A stretch of 64,000 nt of DNA from Tenacibaculum sp. (GCA_022448525.1 JAKVCX010000006.1:186001-250000), one strand, 5' to 3'. Positions 1-9,315 are shown, counted from the first letter of the stretch. Translations and numbers: made by a program. Notes: generated by a model not told the origin, from the sequence alone.

Positions 1-192
1 GAACTAGGAAATGCAATTGATGCAGCGACTAAAAACGGAGCGTTCTCTTTAGTTGGAGGAGGAGATTCTGTAGCAGCTGTTAAACAATTTGGATTTGCAG
101 ATAAAGTAAGTTATGTATCAACAGGTGGTGGAGCTATGTTAGAAAGCTTAGAAGGAAAAACTTTACCAGGAATTGATGCTATTTTAAATTAG
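1..192 (+). CDS. pgk: Phosphoglycerate kinase, C-terminal fragment
   Basis: Only the last 63 codons are in the window; the gene begins before base 1 and stops at the TAG at 190-192. The visible reading contains the Gly-rich segment [12 protein letters not shown] and then [20 protein letters not shown], the conserved C-terminal nucleotide-binding and hinge part of phosphoglycerate kinase. The enzyme makes ATP from 1,3-bisphosphoglycerate in cytosolic glycolysis. The end looks intact and ordinary. Confidence 0.95.
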   Translation, partial: ELGNAIDAATKNGAFSLVGGGDSVAAVKQFGFADKVSYVSTGGGAMLESLEGKTLPGIDAILN

Positions 193-204
193 AGAATTAT
201 TGCT

Positions 205-804
205 GTGAAAAAATATTGGTTCTTAAAAGATAACACATACTTGATAGGTGTGAATGAAAATTCAATTTACTCAGGTAGTGTAAAAAAGTATATAAAATCA
301 GAACTTGTTAACAAAATTGAGAGAGAAGGGTTTCCTGAAGATATTTTCAGTGTGCCTTTCTCTTATATCAAGTCTATTGAAAATCCTGAGGGTAAAAAGA
401 GTATTACTATTTTCTACGGAGATCAATCTGAGGAAGAAGTAGTAATTGAAAATGAAGTCGTGAAAAATGAATTTTTCGAGGAAGTACAAAATCGATTGGA
501 GAACTTTGAATATTCAAAAGAAAAGCCTTCGATTTTTAAACATGCAAAAGCTCAATTTTTTGCTGTTCTTTTTATTACAGGTATTTTTGTTTGGACTTTT
601 TATTTAGCAAATGAAATCGAAAAGGGTTATCAATACGAGGTTGTTGGTAGAAGACAAGGATTAGGAAGTCTTGTTCTAGGATTAGCTCAGTTTGGTTCTT
701 TAAAAGTAATTTTAGGTTATCTAGGTCTTCTTTCAATTGCTCTTTTTGCCTTGGTAAAAAGATTAAAAAATAGAGTTTTTGTAGAATATCTTGTAAGAAA
801 GTAG
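205..804 (+). CDS. Membrane protein of unknown function, two predicted TM segments
   Basis: I do not recognise this 199-residue protein. It starts with GTG 12 bases after the pgk stop, so it is probably co-transcribed with pgk. The first ~110 residues look soluble and charged. A hydrophobic segment follows at about residues 114-136 (AQFFAVLFITGIFVWTFYL) and a second at about 163-184, with a basic tail. The layout suggests an inner-membrane protein with a cytosolic N-terminal domain. There is no catalytic motif. The GTG start is the only one that fits the gap. Confidence 0.7.
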   Translation: MKKYWFLKDNTYLIGVNENSIYSGSVKKYIKSELVNKIEREGFPEDIFSVPFSYIKSIENPEGKKSITIFYGDQSEEEVVIENEVVKNEFFEEVQNRLENFEYSKEKPSIFKHAKAQFFAVLFITGIFVWTFYLANEIEKGYQYEVVGRRQGLGSLVLGLAQFGSLKVILGYLGLLSIALFALVKRLKNRVFVEYLVRK

Positions 805-837
805 GTTTTTACGAGACATTCATTTAAAATCAAACAG

Positions 838-1878
838 ATGAAATACACAACGTTACCAAATACTGATGTAAAAGTTTCTAAAATATGTTTAGGAACTATG
901 ACATGGGGAAATCAAAATACAGAAGCAGAAGGTTTCGAACAAATGGATTACGCTTTAGAACAAGGTGTAAACTTTTTTGATACAGCAGAATTATATTCTG
1001 TTCCTGCAACACCAGAAACCTATGGTGCAACAGAAAAAATTATTGGAAACTGGTTTAAGAAAACTGGAAATAGAGATAAAGTAGTTTTAGCTTCTAAAAT
1101 TGCTGGAGGTGGAGATTATACAGCTCATATACGATCAGGAGGATTAACAGGTCAAAATATTATTGAAGCTGTTGAAGGAAGTTTAAAACGTTTACAAACG
1201 GATTATATCGATTTATATCAATTACACTGGCCGAACAGAGGTGTAAATTGTTTCGGTGTAAGAGACTATCCATATAAAACGTCAACAAAAGAAGCAGAAG
1301 ATCATATTGAGATTTTAGAAACACTTCAGGAATTAATTAAACAAGGAAAGATAAAACATGTTGGATTATCAAATGAAACTCCTTGGGGAACGATGAAGTA
1401 TTTACAAGCTGCTGAACAAAAAGGATTACCAAGAATGGCAACAATCCAAAATTCATATTCTTTAATTCACCGTGGTTATGAATATGGAATGTCAGAAGTT
1501 TCAATGCGTGAAAATATTGGATTATTAGCGTATTCTCCATTAGCACAAGGAGTACTTTCCGGAAAGTATTTAGATGGTGGTCAGCCAAAAGGAGCGAGAG
1601 GAACATTATTTCCTCGTTTTATTGCTCGTTATATGGGCGACGGATCTCAGGAAGCAGTAAGAGCGTATTTAGCAATTGCAGAGAAACATGGATTGACGTT
1701 GTCTGAATTATCATTAGCATATATCAATCAATTACCATTTGTAACGAGTAACATTATTGGTGCTACAAAAATGGATCAATTAAAGGAGAATATAGGTTCT
1801 ATTAACATCGATTTATCTGAAGAAATTTTAGAGGAAATCGAAGCCGTACATGCGGCAAGACCGAATCCTGCTCCGTAG
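838..1878 (+). CDS. Aldo/keto reductase (Tas-like subgroup)
   Basis: NADP(H)-dependent aldo/keto reductase of 346 residues, full length. The catalytic tetrad can be read directly: D48 and Y53 in FFDTAELY, K87 in VLASK, and H130 in YQLHWP. The C-terminal IIGATKMDQLKENI segment is the cofactor-binding end of the family. The long insertion after the first strand (PATPETYGATE) and the overall similarity resemble the E. coli Tas subgroup. The physiological substrate cannot be told from sequence. It lies 33 bases after the preceding membrane protein gene. Confidence 0.9.
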   Translation: MKYTTLPNTDVKVSKICLGTMTWGNQNTEAEGFEQMDYALEQGVNFFDTAELYSVPATPETYGATEKIIGNWFKKTGNRDKVVLASKIAGGGDYTAHIRSGGLTGQNIIEAVEGSLKRLQTDYIDLYQLHWPNRGVNCFGVRDYPYKTSTKEAEDHIEILETLQELIKQGKIKHVGLSNETPWGTMKYLQAAEQKGLPRMATIQNSYSLIHRGYEYGMSEVSMRENIGLLAYSPLAQGVLSGKYLDGGQPKGARGTLFPRFIARYMGDGSQEAVRAYLAIAEKHGLTLSELSLAYINQLPFVTSNIIGATKMDQLKENIGSINIDLSEEILEEIEAVHAARPNPAP

Positions 1879-1885
1879 TTTTAAT

Positions 1886-2239
1886 TTGAGTATAAAAAAC
1901 AAAATATTTGCATCATACATGGTAGTATTTATAACTATCATTATGATGCTTTTTTATTCTTTGTTATTTTCAAATTGTAATAATGAAATATTAGAGTGTG
2001 GAGTTGTAGACACAATAGATGAAATTAGTAAAGATAAAAGAGAAGGAAGAAAGCTTTTTAATGCAAATTGTGCTTCTTGTCATAAATTAGATAAACATTC
2101 TACTGGACCAGCGTTGAGAAATATAGATTTAGATTCACTTTCTTTAAAGAAGTATTTAAACTCTGAGCAACATAGTCAGAGGTTTCCGCAGTTTACCACA
2201 GAACAGCTATATGAAATTTTAAAGTATACTAAGGACTAA
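1886..2239 (+). CDS. Small membrane-anchored c-type cytochrome lacking a Met ligand
   Basis: The open frame begins at 1850 inside the aldo/keto reductase gene, but a TTG at 1886 or an ATG at 1919 gives a start without overlap. A hydrophobic signal or anchor segment (VVFITIIMMLFYSLLF) is followed by one haem-attachment motif, CASCH, at residues 74-78 counted from 1850, then TGPALRN, as in class I cytochromes c. No methionine occurs after the haem motif; the usual Met-Pro position reads HSQRFPQF. Cys in FSNCNN might be a lipidation site, but the lipobox is poor. It probably acts as a periplasmic electron carrier; its partner is unknown. Confidence 0.8.
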   Translation: MSIKNKIFASYMVVFITIIMMLFYSLLFSNCNNEILECGVVDTIDEISKDKREGRKLFNANCASCHKLDKHSTGPALRNIDLDSLSLKKYLNSEQHSQRFPQFTTEQLYEILKYTKD

Positions 2240-2267
2240 AAAACCGAAGCTTTTTGACTTCGGTTTT
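2240..2267. terminator. Bidirectional terminator between convergent genes
   Basis: A 10-bp inverted repeat (AAAACCGAAG at 2240-2249, CTTCGGTTTT at 2258-2267) with an 8-base loop sits between the cytochrome stop and the convergent S41 peptidase stop. It has A-rich and T-rich flanks suitable for either direction. Confidence 0.85.
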
Positions 2268-2273
2268 ATTAGT

Positions 2274-3704
2274 TTATTGTTTTTCCAAAAGTTCAATGGT
2301 TTGATCAACCCAACTTTTTGTATTATTTAAATAATGATTCGGAGCAATTCCAATCACTTCATATGCACGTTGTTTTTTATATCTACTTGATGTGCAGGTT
2401 AAAGTAAAATTATAACATGGAGTGTATACTGTTCCAACTTCTCCATATCCAACATATCCTCCAGAATTTTCACCAACTAAAATTGTTTTTGAGCTTTGTT
2501 GTGCTCTAAATAGCAATGTTTCGCATGAACTAGCACAATTTTTATTATATAAGATAGCTACTTTTTGAACAGCTATAGCTTTATAATGTCTACTCATTTT
2601 TCCACCTTTAGAAACAGACATGAAAGAGTTTAATCGTGCTTTTTTCATCTTTTTTAATCGCTTTGCAAACCACTTTACACGGTCTTCACTAAAGTTAATA
2701 GTATCTTCTTTCGCATCTTTATACCATCCTTCCCAAATTTTAATGTTGTCTTTTGTTACGTATAAATCAACTTTGTCGGTTTTAATTTTGTTCGTGTATA
2801 TAAACTCCAATAGCGGATTTACATTGGCATCACTTCCTCCACCATTATTACGAACATCAATTATCAAATATGGTTTTGTTCTGATTGTATTGAACGATGC
2901 ATCGTATAGTGAATCTATCTTTGCACTTCTTCTTCCAGAGAAGGTTGGAATTCTCAAATAAGCAATACTATCATTTATCGTTTTAAAATCAAATTCATAG
3001 GAAACATCGATAGCATGATTAACTTGTTTTTCAAGTGAGGTTTTAAACCAAAAATCACCTAAAACGCCTTCTTTTAAAGAGAATCTGCTGTTATATCGTA
3101 CAGCATGATTTTTTAAATAAGAAATCGCTAGAAATTCATTTGGAACATCGTTCTTTTTAAGCTCAAATTTTACTTGTCCCGCTTTCCAAAGTTTAGTTTT
3201 AGATTCCAGAATAACACCTACATAATCTCTTAGAGCTGTTTTATTAGGAATAACGGCAATTTTGTAAGCTCCCTTTATTTCATAAATACCTCGAATATCG
3301 TCTAATGGGTATTGGTTTTGATCAATTTGATCTTCAGGAATTATTTCTCTTGAAGTAAATGTTTTTGATGCTAAAAATTGCTGGACTTGCTCTTCATTTG
3401 AATCATCAATATTTTCACTTCTCATGTAAATAGAAGAATGATTATCTCTGAAAAACTCAACGAATTGCAGCGTTAATTTATAGCAATCGCTTTTTGTTTC
3501 AGCTTTTTCCGCTTCGGCCTTTAAACTAGTTTTTAATGAAGTATATGTATCTTTTGTTTTGGAATTTACATTGTCTTTAAATCCAGGCAGATTGTTTTCA
3601 TAGTAAGTAATTACAAAATCTAAATCTTTGGAACATTTGCATGCTTCTTGCGAAAAAGAATAGTTGCTAATGAATAGTAGTAAAAGGATAATTGTATTCT
3701 TCAT
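2274..3704 (-). CDS. S41 family (tail-specific-like) secreted peptidase
   Basis: 476 residues with a signal peptide (MKNTIILLLLFISNYSFSQ). The C-terminal half carries S41 features: YLRIPTFSGR, then LIIDVRNNGGGSDANV, then YNKNCASSCETLLF where the second Ser of ASSC is the expected nucleophile, and ILVGENSGGYVGYGE. The N-terminal region is a helical domain seen in Bacteroidota S41 proteins. I see no clear PDZ domain, so it belongs to the PDZ-poor secreted group rather than classic CtpA. Likely exported to the periplasm or surface. Substrate unknown. Confidence 0.82.
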   Translation of the reverse strand: MKNTIILLLLFISNYSFSQEACKCSKDLDFVITYYENNLPGFKDNVNSKTKDTYTSLKTSLKAEAEKAETKSDCYKLTLQFVEFFRDNHSSIYMRSENIDDSNEEQVQQFLASKTFTSREIIPEDQIDQNQYPLDDIRGIYEIKGAYKIAVIPNKTALRDYVGVILESKTKLWKAGQVKFELKKNDVPNEFLAISYLKNHAVRYNSRFSLKEGVLGDFWFKTSLEKQVNHAIDVSYEFDFKTINDSIAYLRIPTFSGRRSAKIDSLYDASFNTIRTKPYLIIDVRNNGGGSDANVNPLLEFIYTNKIKTDKVDLYVTKDNIKIWEGWYKDAKEDTINFSEDRVKWFAKRLKKMKKARLNSFMSVSKGGKMSRHYKAIAVQKVAILYNKNCASSCETLLFRAQQSSKTILVGENSGGYVGYGEVGTVYTPCYNFTLTCTSSRYKKQRAYEVIGIAPNHYLNNTKSWVDQTIELLEKQ

Positions 3705-3883
3705 TGTTAGTTTTTCATTTTTTTAAAAGACAATTACAAACTCAAGATGTTACAAATTAACTCTTGTTATATGAAAATCTTCTTTTTTAGGGAATTAATT
3801 TATAAGAATTAGAAGAATTTGATCTAATTGGTTTTCCGAATGTTTATCTTTTTATTCTAAATGATGACTTCTTAAAAAAGAAA

Positions 3884-3920
3884 ACACCTGTGAATTTAGT
3901 TTTAAAAAATTCACAGGTGT
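3884..3920 (-). terminator. Rho-independent terminator of trpS
   Basis: A 14-bp perfect inverted repeat (ACACCTGTGAATTT at 3884-3897 with its complement at 3907-3920, 9-base loop) lies 28 bases beyond the trpS stop. Read on the minus strand it is followed by TTTTCTTTTTT. The remaining bases up to the S41 start at 3704 hold no gene that I can see. Confidence 0.85.
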
Positions 3921-3948
3921 CAATATATTTTATTTTTTTAGTCTGAAA

Positions 3949-4917
3949 CTAGTAACCCACTTTTGCACGAACGCGTTGTAAAACGTCTTGAGCTACTTTC
4001 CTAGCTTTTTCTGCTCCAATTGCTAAAGCTTCGTCAATCTCATTTTTGTTTTCCATATAGTGGTTATACTTTGCTCTAACATCAGCAAACTTCTCTATAA
4101 TTAATTCATATAAAGCTTGCTTTGCATGTCCATAACCATAGTTTCCTCCTTCATAGTTCGCTCGCATTTCAGCAATTTGCTCTTCAGAACCTAATAACTT
4201 GTATAAAGCAAAAACATTATCAGTATCTGGGTTTTTTGGTTCTTCCAATGGAGTACTATCCGTTTGAATTTTCATGATTTGTTTACGTAACTTTTTGTCT
4301 GGTAAAAAAATATTAATTACGTTGTCACGAGATTTACTCATTTTTTCTCCATCAACTCCAGGAACTAATTGTGTGTGTTCTTGAATTTTTGCTTGAGGCG
4401 GAACTAAAGTTTCACCTACAACATTATTTAATCTTTCAGCAACATCTCTAGTCATTTCCAAATGCTGTAATTGATCTTTTCCAACAGGAACAATTTCTGC
4501 ATCGTATAATAAAATATCAGCAGCCATTAACATTGGATACGTGAATAAACCAGCATTAACATCTTCTAAACGATCTGCTTTGTCTTTAAAACTATGTGCA
4601 AGTTTTAATCTGTTATATGGGAAAAAACAATTCAAATACCATGTCAATTCAGTAACTTCAGGAATATCACTCTGACGATAAAAAACAGTTTTATTCACAT
4701 CAATACCACAAGCTAACCATGTAGCAGCTGTACTGTATGTATTTTCACGTAATTGATTTCCGTCTTTAATTTGAGTTAAAGAGTGCATATCTGCAATAAA
4801 TAAAAACGATTCGTTTTCTGGCTGATTAGCCATTTCAATAGCAGGTAAAATAGCACCTAATAAATTTCCTAAGTGTGGAGTTCCTGTACTTTGTACACCA
4901 GTTAAGATCCTAGACAT
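3949..4917 (-). CDS. trpS: Tryptophan-tRNA ligase
   Basis: 322 residues, typical length for bacterial TrpRS. The class I signatures are present: the HIGH-like PHLGN at residues 14-18 and KMSKS at 192-196. In between are the family segments ADMHSLT, CFFPYNRLKLAHSFKDK and MAADILLYDA, with PVGKDQLQHLEMTRD in the tRNA/Trp recognition region. The cytosolic enzyme charges tRNA-Trp. It is transcribed alone leftward, divergent from the acyltransferase gene, with its own terminator. Nothing unusual. Confidence 0.97.
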   Translation of the reverse strand: MSRILTGVQSTGTPHLGNLLGAILPAIEMANQPENESFLFIADMHSLTQIKDGNQLRENTYSTAATWLACGIDVNKTVFYRQSDIPEVTELTWYLNCFFPYNRLKLAHSFKDKADRLEDVNAGLFTYPMLMAADILLYDAEIVPVGKDQLQHLEMTRDVAERLNNVVGETLVPPQAKIQEHTQLVPGVDGEKMSKSRDNVINIFLPDKKLRKQIMKIQTDSTPLEEPKNPDTDNVFALYKLLGSEEQIAEMRANYEGGNYGYGHAKQALYELIIEKFADVRAKYNHYMENKNEIDEALAIGAEKARKVAQDVLQRVRAKVGY

Positions 4918-5020
4918 TGTATTTTTACTTTATAAGTTGTTTCAAAATAAGCTTTTGAAACTTGTTGATTTTTTGCGAAAACAAAAGTAAGGTTTAAATC
5001 TATCAAACAAAAGAAATTAC

Positions 5021-5028
5021 TACATTAG
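5021..5028 (+). promoter_or_regulatory. Candidate -7 promoter box (TACATTAG)
   Basis: Matches the Bacteroidota -7 consensus TAnnTTTG at seven of eight positions. It ends only 5 bases before the acyltransferase ATG at 5034, which would give a very short or no 5' leader. I see no clear TTG at -33. Confidence 0.4.
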
Positions 5029-5033
5029 CAAAC

Positions 5034-5810
5034 ATGAAGTACATAAAAATACCCTTCTTGTTATTATGGCGCGCGTGGTTTTATGTATTAATGTTTTTGG
5101 GGATTATCGTGATGTCTCCACTACTAATCGCGCTATCTTCTACTGAAAAACTGTACCCTTATTTTTGGAAGGTTGTACGTGTTTTTTCCTATTTCTTATT
5201 GTACTCAATGGGATGTAGAATTTCAATTGAAAAAGAGGAGGAAATCGATAGAGATAAGAGTTATGTGTTTTGTGCAAATCATACTTCATTTTTCGACATT
5301 TGGCTAATGGCTATTATGAGCAAAAACCCAATTGTTTTTGTAGGAAAAAAGGAACTTGTAAAAATACCAGTTTTCGGATTTTTCTATAAAAGAGTGGTGA
5401 TTATGGTGGATAGAGGAAGTGCGAATAGTAGAAGAAAAGTATATGGTTTAGCAAAAAAGAGATTAAAAAACGGAACTAGTGTTGCAATTTATCCAGAAGG
5501 TTTAGTTCCAGATGAAGAAGTTGTATTAGCACCATTTAAAAACGGTGCATTTAGTTTGGCAATAGAACATCAAATTCCAATTGTTCCGCAAGTATATTTC
5601 GATTGTAAAAGCTCTTTTTCTTGGAATATTTATAAAGGTGGTCCCAAAAAACTAAGAGCTAAGCAGTGTAAGTTTATTCCTACAGAAGGATTATCTTTAG
5701 ACAATAGAATACAACTTAAAAATAAAACCTTCGATTTAATTTACAACGAATTGATAAATGATAAAAAGTATATGAAATATACTTTAGCAGCTAAGAAAGA
5801 TGAGCAATAA
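5034..5810 (+). CDS. plsC: 1-acyl-sn-glycerol-3-phosphate acyltransferase family protein
   Basis: 258-residue PlsC-type acyltransferase. An N-terminal hydrophobic segment (about residues 9-35) anchors it to the inner membrane. The HX4D catalytic motif is NHTSFFD (H83, D88), the second block is DRGSANSRR, and the substrate-binding block is YPEG at 153-156. It would transfer a fatty acyl chain to lysophosphatidic acid or a related lipid such as an aminolipid precursor; the sequence does not decide which. The next gene overlaps its end by 11 bases, suggesting translational coupling. Confidence 0.88.
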   Translation: MKYIKIPFLLLWRAWFYVLMFLGIIVMSPLLIALSSTEKLYPYFWKVVRVFSYFLLYSMGCRISIEKEEEIDRDKSYVFCANHTSFFDIWLMAIMSKNPIVFVGKKELVKIPVFGFFYKRVVIMVDRGSANSRRKVYGLAKKRLKNGTSVAIYPEGLVPDEEVVLAPFKNGAFSLAIEHQIPIVPQVYFDCKSSFSWNIYKGGPKKLRAKQCKFIPTEGLSLDNRIQLKNKTFDLIYNELINDKKYMKYTLAAKKDEQ

Positions 5811-6441
5811 TGAACAACTTAACGATTACAGTCAAAAAGAAGAGTTTTTAAATATTCTAACTCATGGTTTTGGATTTGTAGCAAGTTGTGTTGGTTTTAT
5901 TTTTTTAGTGATAAAATCAATGTGTTATGTCTCGTTTTGGGAAAGTGTAAGTTTTATCATTTTTGGATTAAGTATGATGATGTTGTATGCCGCTTCGACG
6001 TTATATCATAATGCTAAAAACCTTGAGAAAAGAGCGAAACTTAAAGTATTCGATCATGCCGCAATTTTTATTTTAATAGCGGGAAGTTATACTCCATTTT
6101 GTATTGTAGCATTGCAATCTAGCTTAGGTTGGAATATGTTCTTACTAGTTTGGATAATCGCTTTGGTTGGAATTATTTTCAAGCTATTTTTTACAGGTAA
6201 ACTAAAGCATGTTTCTACCGTAATGTACGTAGTAATGGGATGGCTGGTTGTATTTTTCATCTCCCCACTTATGGAAAGTTTATCGGAATTGGGAGCTAAT
6301 TACTTAATTACAGGAGGAGTATTTTACACAATTGGAGCAATTCTCTATTCCATTAAAAGAATTCCGTATAACCACGCCATATTTCATGTGTTTGTTTTGT
6401 TAGGAAGTTTTAGCCATTTTTGGGCGATTTATAATCTATAG
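5800..6441 (+). CDS. Hemolysin III / PAQR family membrane protein (TrhA-like)
   Basis: 213 residues with about seven hydrophobic helices. The family metal-ligand pattern is visible: H in LYHNAK (first cluster), then DHAAIFILIAGSYTPF, and the C-terminal HAIFHVFVLLGSFSHF with three His. Bacterial members (YqfA/TrhA) are linked to membrane energetics and fatty-acid homeostasis; haemolysin activity is not implied. Overlap with the upstream acyltransferase gene suggests a lipid-related role (inference). Confidence 0.88.
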   Translation: MSNNEQLNDYSQKEEFLNILTHGFGFVASCVGFIFLVIKSMCYVSFWESVSFIIFGLSMMMLYAASTLYHNAKNLEKRAKLKVFDHAAIFILIAGSYTPFCIVALQSSLGWNMFLLVWIIALVGIIFKLFFTGKLKHVSTVMYVVMGWLVVFFISPLMESLSELGANYLITGGVFYTIGAILYSIKRIPYNHAIFHVFVLLGSFSHFWAIYNL

Positions 6442-6454
6442 TCAGAAGTTATTA

Positions 6455-6925
6455 TTACCACTCACTATAAGGTTTTTTACTCAAGTTAGAGTTATAGTAT
6501 TCTTCTTTTCCAGTTACTTCTTCTCCTAACCAAATTGGAGCGATATAATTTTCGTTTTCTGAAGTAAGTTCTATTTCTGCAACAATTAACCCTAAATTAA
6601 CTCCAAGAAAATCATCCACTTCGAAAACATGATTTCCACTGCAAACTAAGTAACGGTATTTTTCAATAATTCCTTTTTCGCATAAGTTCATTAAATCATT
6701 CGCTTCTGCTTTGCTAATTTCTTTTTCCCATTCAAAACGAGAAGTACCTGAGTCATTTGATTTTCCTTTTACTGTTAAAAAACCTTTGTCATCCTTTATA
6801 CGAACGCGAACAACTCGTTCCTTATCAGAATTTAAAAATCCTTGTTTTATATAGTTTCGCTGATAAGCGTCTTCCTTAAAACTGTCATCTTTTACTAAGA
6901 ATTTTCGTTCTATTTCAATACTCAT
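6455..6925 (-). CDS. CYTH-domain triphosphate tunnel metalloenzyme
   Basis: 156 residues covering a single CYTH domain. The signature ExExK is at the N-terminus (E4, E6, K8 in EIERK), followed by basic and acidic strands of the tunnel: VVRVRIKDDKGFLTVKGK, FEWEKEI and VAEIELTSENE. Small bacterial members hydrolyse inorganic triphosphate or related substrates with a divalent metal; adenylate cyclase activity is possible in the superfamily but not indicated here. It is convergent with the PAQR gene, whose stop is 13 bases away. Confidence 0.88.
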   Translation of the reverse strand: MSIEIERKFLVKDDSFKEDAYQRNYIKQGFLNSDKERVVRVRIKDDKGFLTVKGKSNDSGTSRFEWEKEISKAEANDLMNLCEKGIIEKYRYLVCSGNHVFEVDDFLGVNLGLIVAEIELTSENENYIAPIWLGEEVTGKEEYYNSNLSKKPYSEW

Positions 6926-6977
6926 ATAACTCGTTTCAAATTTGTACGAATGTATCGCTTTTGTCGTTATTATTAAA

Positions 6978-6985
6978 TATCTTTG
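6978..6985 (+). promoter_or_regulatory. Candidate -7 promoter box (TATCTTTG) for porZ
   Basis: A perfect match to TAnnTTTG, ending 8 bases before the ATG at 6994. The closest TTTG upstream is at 6960-6963, only 14 bases away, shorter than the usual spacing of about 19-21. Confidence 0.5.
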
Positions 6986-6993
6986 ACCAGATT

Positions 6994-9315
6994 ATGAAGA
7001 AAATCTATACTTTTTTATTCGCTTTATTTTCAGTTGTTTCCTATTCACAAACAGATTTTAGTAATCAGTGGGAAGATTTTTTTTCGTACAATAACATTAA
7101 AGATTTTACTATTTCTGGTGATGTTGTTTATGCTTTGGCTGATAATGCGGTTTTTACCTATGATTTACAAACCCAAGAAACTCAAAAACTATCATCGGTA
7201 AATGGACTTTCAGGAGAAACTACTTCTGCTATTTTTTATAATGAAACTTATGAAAGATTAGTTATTGGTTATGATAATGGATTAATTGAAGTTATAGATA
7301 GAGATGGAACTGTTACCGTTTCACCTGATATTGTAAATTTTAACCAGTCAGGAATTAAACAAGTAAATGCAATTTATCAATTTAACGATGAACTATTATT
7401 AGCAACTTCTTTTGCAGTAATTGTATATAATATTGAAAGACTAGAGTTTGGAGATACTTATTTTATTGGTTCAGGTTCAAGTAGCGTAAATGTCAATGAT
7501 ATCGTAGTTTCTAATAATGAGATTTTTGCAGCGACTGATACAGGAATTTTTGTTGCAAATGTTAATGGAGGAAGTTTGTTAGATTCTAATAATTGGACTT
7601 TGCGTTTTAATGGTGGTTTTCAGCATATCGTAGAATTCGAAGGAAATGTATATGCTTCGTCAAATAGAAATTTAATTAGACTCAACGGAAACACGCAACA
7701 GAATGTGTTTTCTTACTCTGAAGATATTTCGGAACTAAAAGTTGATAGTAATAGATTAATTGTTTCACTTGGGTCGAGTGCCAATGTGTACAATCAGTCA
7801 TTAGCACTAATTGGAAGTAACACGGTAAGTCCAACTTTTGATTTTACATTGAATTCCGCTGGTGTAAATAATAATATAGCTTTTTTAGCAACCCAAGAAT
7901 TTGGAATTCTGTTTGCACCAATTGGATCACAGAGTTACACAGAAGTTCATCCTCAAGGACCACTTTCTAATAATGTTTTTTCTATTGAAGCAAATAGTAA
8001 TAGTTTGTGGGTTGTATATGGAGGTTACGATACAACATTCACTCCATCACAAGTAAGACAAGGTTATTCGCATTACAATGGTGCAGACTGGATAAATACA
8101 CCTTTCAATCCTGGTGATCCTTTTGGTGATTTAGTTCACATTACTATTGATAGAAATAGTGATAACCGTGTTTTTATAAGTTCTTTTGGAGATACAGGAG
8201 CTGTAAATTCAAAATTAACGGGTGGTTTATATGAAATCGTTGATGATCAAATTGCGAGATTTTACAATCATTTAAATAGTCCGTTAGAGGACATTGTTCC
8301 GTTAGATCCAAATAGGGTAACTGTTCGTGTTTCTGGAACAGCTTTAGATAGAGACGGGAATTTATGGGTTACCAATTTATTGGCTAATAACAGATTGAAA
8401 AAACTATCAACTTCAGGAACTTGGACGAATTATGATATCAATGAATTGTACATTGATAATAAACCTGGTTTGGGTGAAGTTGCTATTGATAATGCCAACA
8501 CTGTTTGGATAACTACTCGAAGGAATGGAGTTTTTGCGTATAACGAAAATGGTGACCGTAAAGGTGGTTTAACAACGGAACCAACAAGAGGGAACTTACC
8601 TAATGCTTTTGCAAAAACGATTGCTATTGATAAAAATAATCGACTTTGGATCGGAACGCAATCAGGGTTAGTTGTGTTTAGTAATGCGTCAGGAATTTTT
8701 GATGCTACAATTTATGAAGCTTCTCCGATTATTATTCTTGATGAAGGAATTCCGAAAAAGTTATTGGGAGATCAGACTATTAATTCTATTAAAGTTGATG
8801 GAGCAAATAATAAATGGTTTGGAACTGATAATGCAGGAGTACTTTATACAAATCCGAGTGGACAAAATACATTAGCGAATTTTAATAAAGACAATTCGCC
8901 TTTGCCATCTAATAAAATCCTTAAAATAGCAATAGATGAGTTTTCAGGGAAAGTGTATTTCGCTACAGATAAAGGTATTGTAGTTTATAATAGCCAAGTT
9001 GCTCCTTTTGGTAACGAATTAGGAGAAGTTTATGCTTACCCGAATCCAGTATTAAATACACATTCTACGGTAACAATTGCTGGTAGAAATGGAAGCAACA
9101 TACCGAAAGGAACGAACGTTAAAATTTTGGATGTAGCTGGTAATTTAGTTTACGAAACAAATGTTATCGAAGGTCAACAGGTACAAGGAGGTAAAGTTGT
9201 TTGGGACAAAAGAAACTTAGCTGGACAAAAAGTTGCATCAGGGGTTTATGTTGTTTTATTAGTTACCGATGACGGAACGGAAACTTCAACTACTAAAATA
9301 GCTATTGTAAATTAA
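6994..9315 (+). CDS. porZ: PorZ-like type IX secretion protein (two-component-regulator-type beta-propellers)
   Basis: Reading from the ATG at 6994 (MKKIYTFLFALFSVVSYSQ) gives a clean signal peptide; the open frame extends upstream to a TTG at 6961 but that would spoil it. The ~773 residues contain many propeller blades of the kind NLWVTNLL, TVWITTR, RLWIGTQSGLVVF and NKWFGTDNAGV. The C-terminus is a sorting-type domain beginning YAYPNPVLN and ending SGVYVVLLV...TTKIAIVN. P. gingivalis PorZ has the same architecture and serves the T9SS attachment complex on the cell surface. Its stop codon overlaps the recO start by one base. PorZ rather than another propeller protein is a good but not certain call. 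Confidence 0.8.
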   Translation: MKKIYTFLFALFSVVSYSQTDFSNQWEDFFSYNNIKDFTISGDVVYALADNAVFTYDLQTQETQKLSSVNGLSGETTSAIFYNETYERLVIGYDNGLIEVIDRDGTVTVSPDIVNFNQSGIKQVNAIYQFNDELLLATSFAVIVYNIERLEFGDTYFIGSGSSSVNVNDIVVSNNEIFAATDTGIFVANVNGGSLLDSNNWTLRFNGGFQHIVEFEGNVYASSNRNLIRLNGNTQQNVFSYSEDISELKVDSNRLIVSLGSSANVYNQSLALIGSNTVSPTFDFTLNSAGVNNNIAFLATQEFGILFAPIGSQSYTEVHPQGPLSNNVFSIEANSNSLWVVYGGYDTTFTPSQVRQGYSHYNGADWINTPFNPGDPFGDLVHITIDRNSDNRVFISSFGDTGAVNSKLTGGLYEIVDDQIARFYNHLNSPLEDIVPLDPNRVTVRVSGTALDRDGNLWVTNLLANNRLKKLSTSGTWTNYDINELYIDNKPGLGEVAIDNANTVWITTRRNGVFAYNENGDRKGGLTTEPTRGNLPNAFAKTIAIDKNNRLWIGTQSGLVVFSNASGIFDATIYEASPIIILDEGIPKKLLGDQTINSIKVDGANNKWFGTDNAGVLYTNPSGQNTLANFNKDNSPLPSNKILKIAIDEFSGKVYFATDKGIVVYNSQVAPFGNELGEVYAYPNPVLNTHSTVTIAGRNGSNIPKGTNVKILDVAGNLVYETNVIEGQQVQGGKVVWDKRNLAGQKVASGVYVVLLVTDDGTETSTTKIAIVN

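Noticed and set aside
6961..6993. TTG at 6961 as the porZ start
   Set aside because: It adds 11 residues in front of a clean signal peptide that begins at the ATG at 6994, and overlaps the likely promoter.
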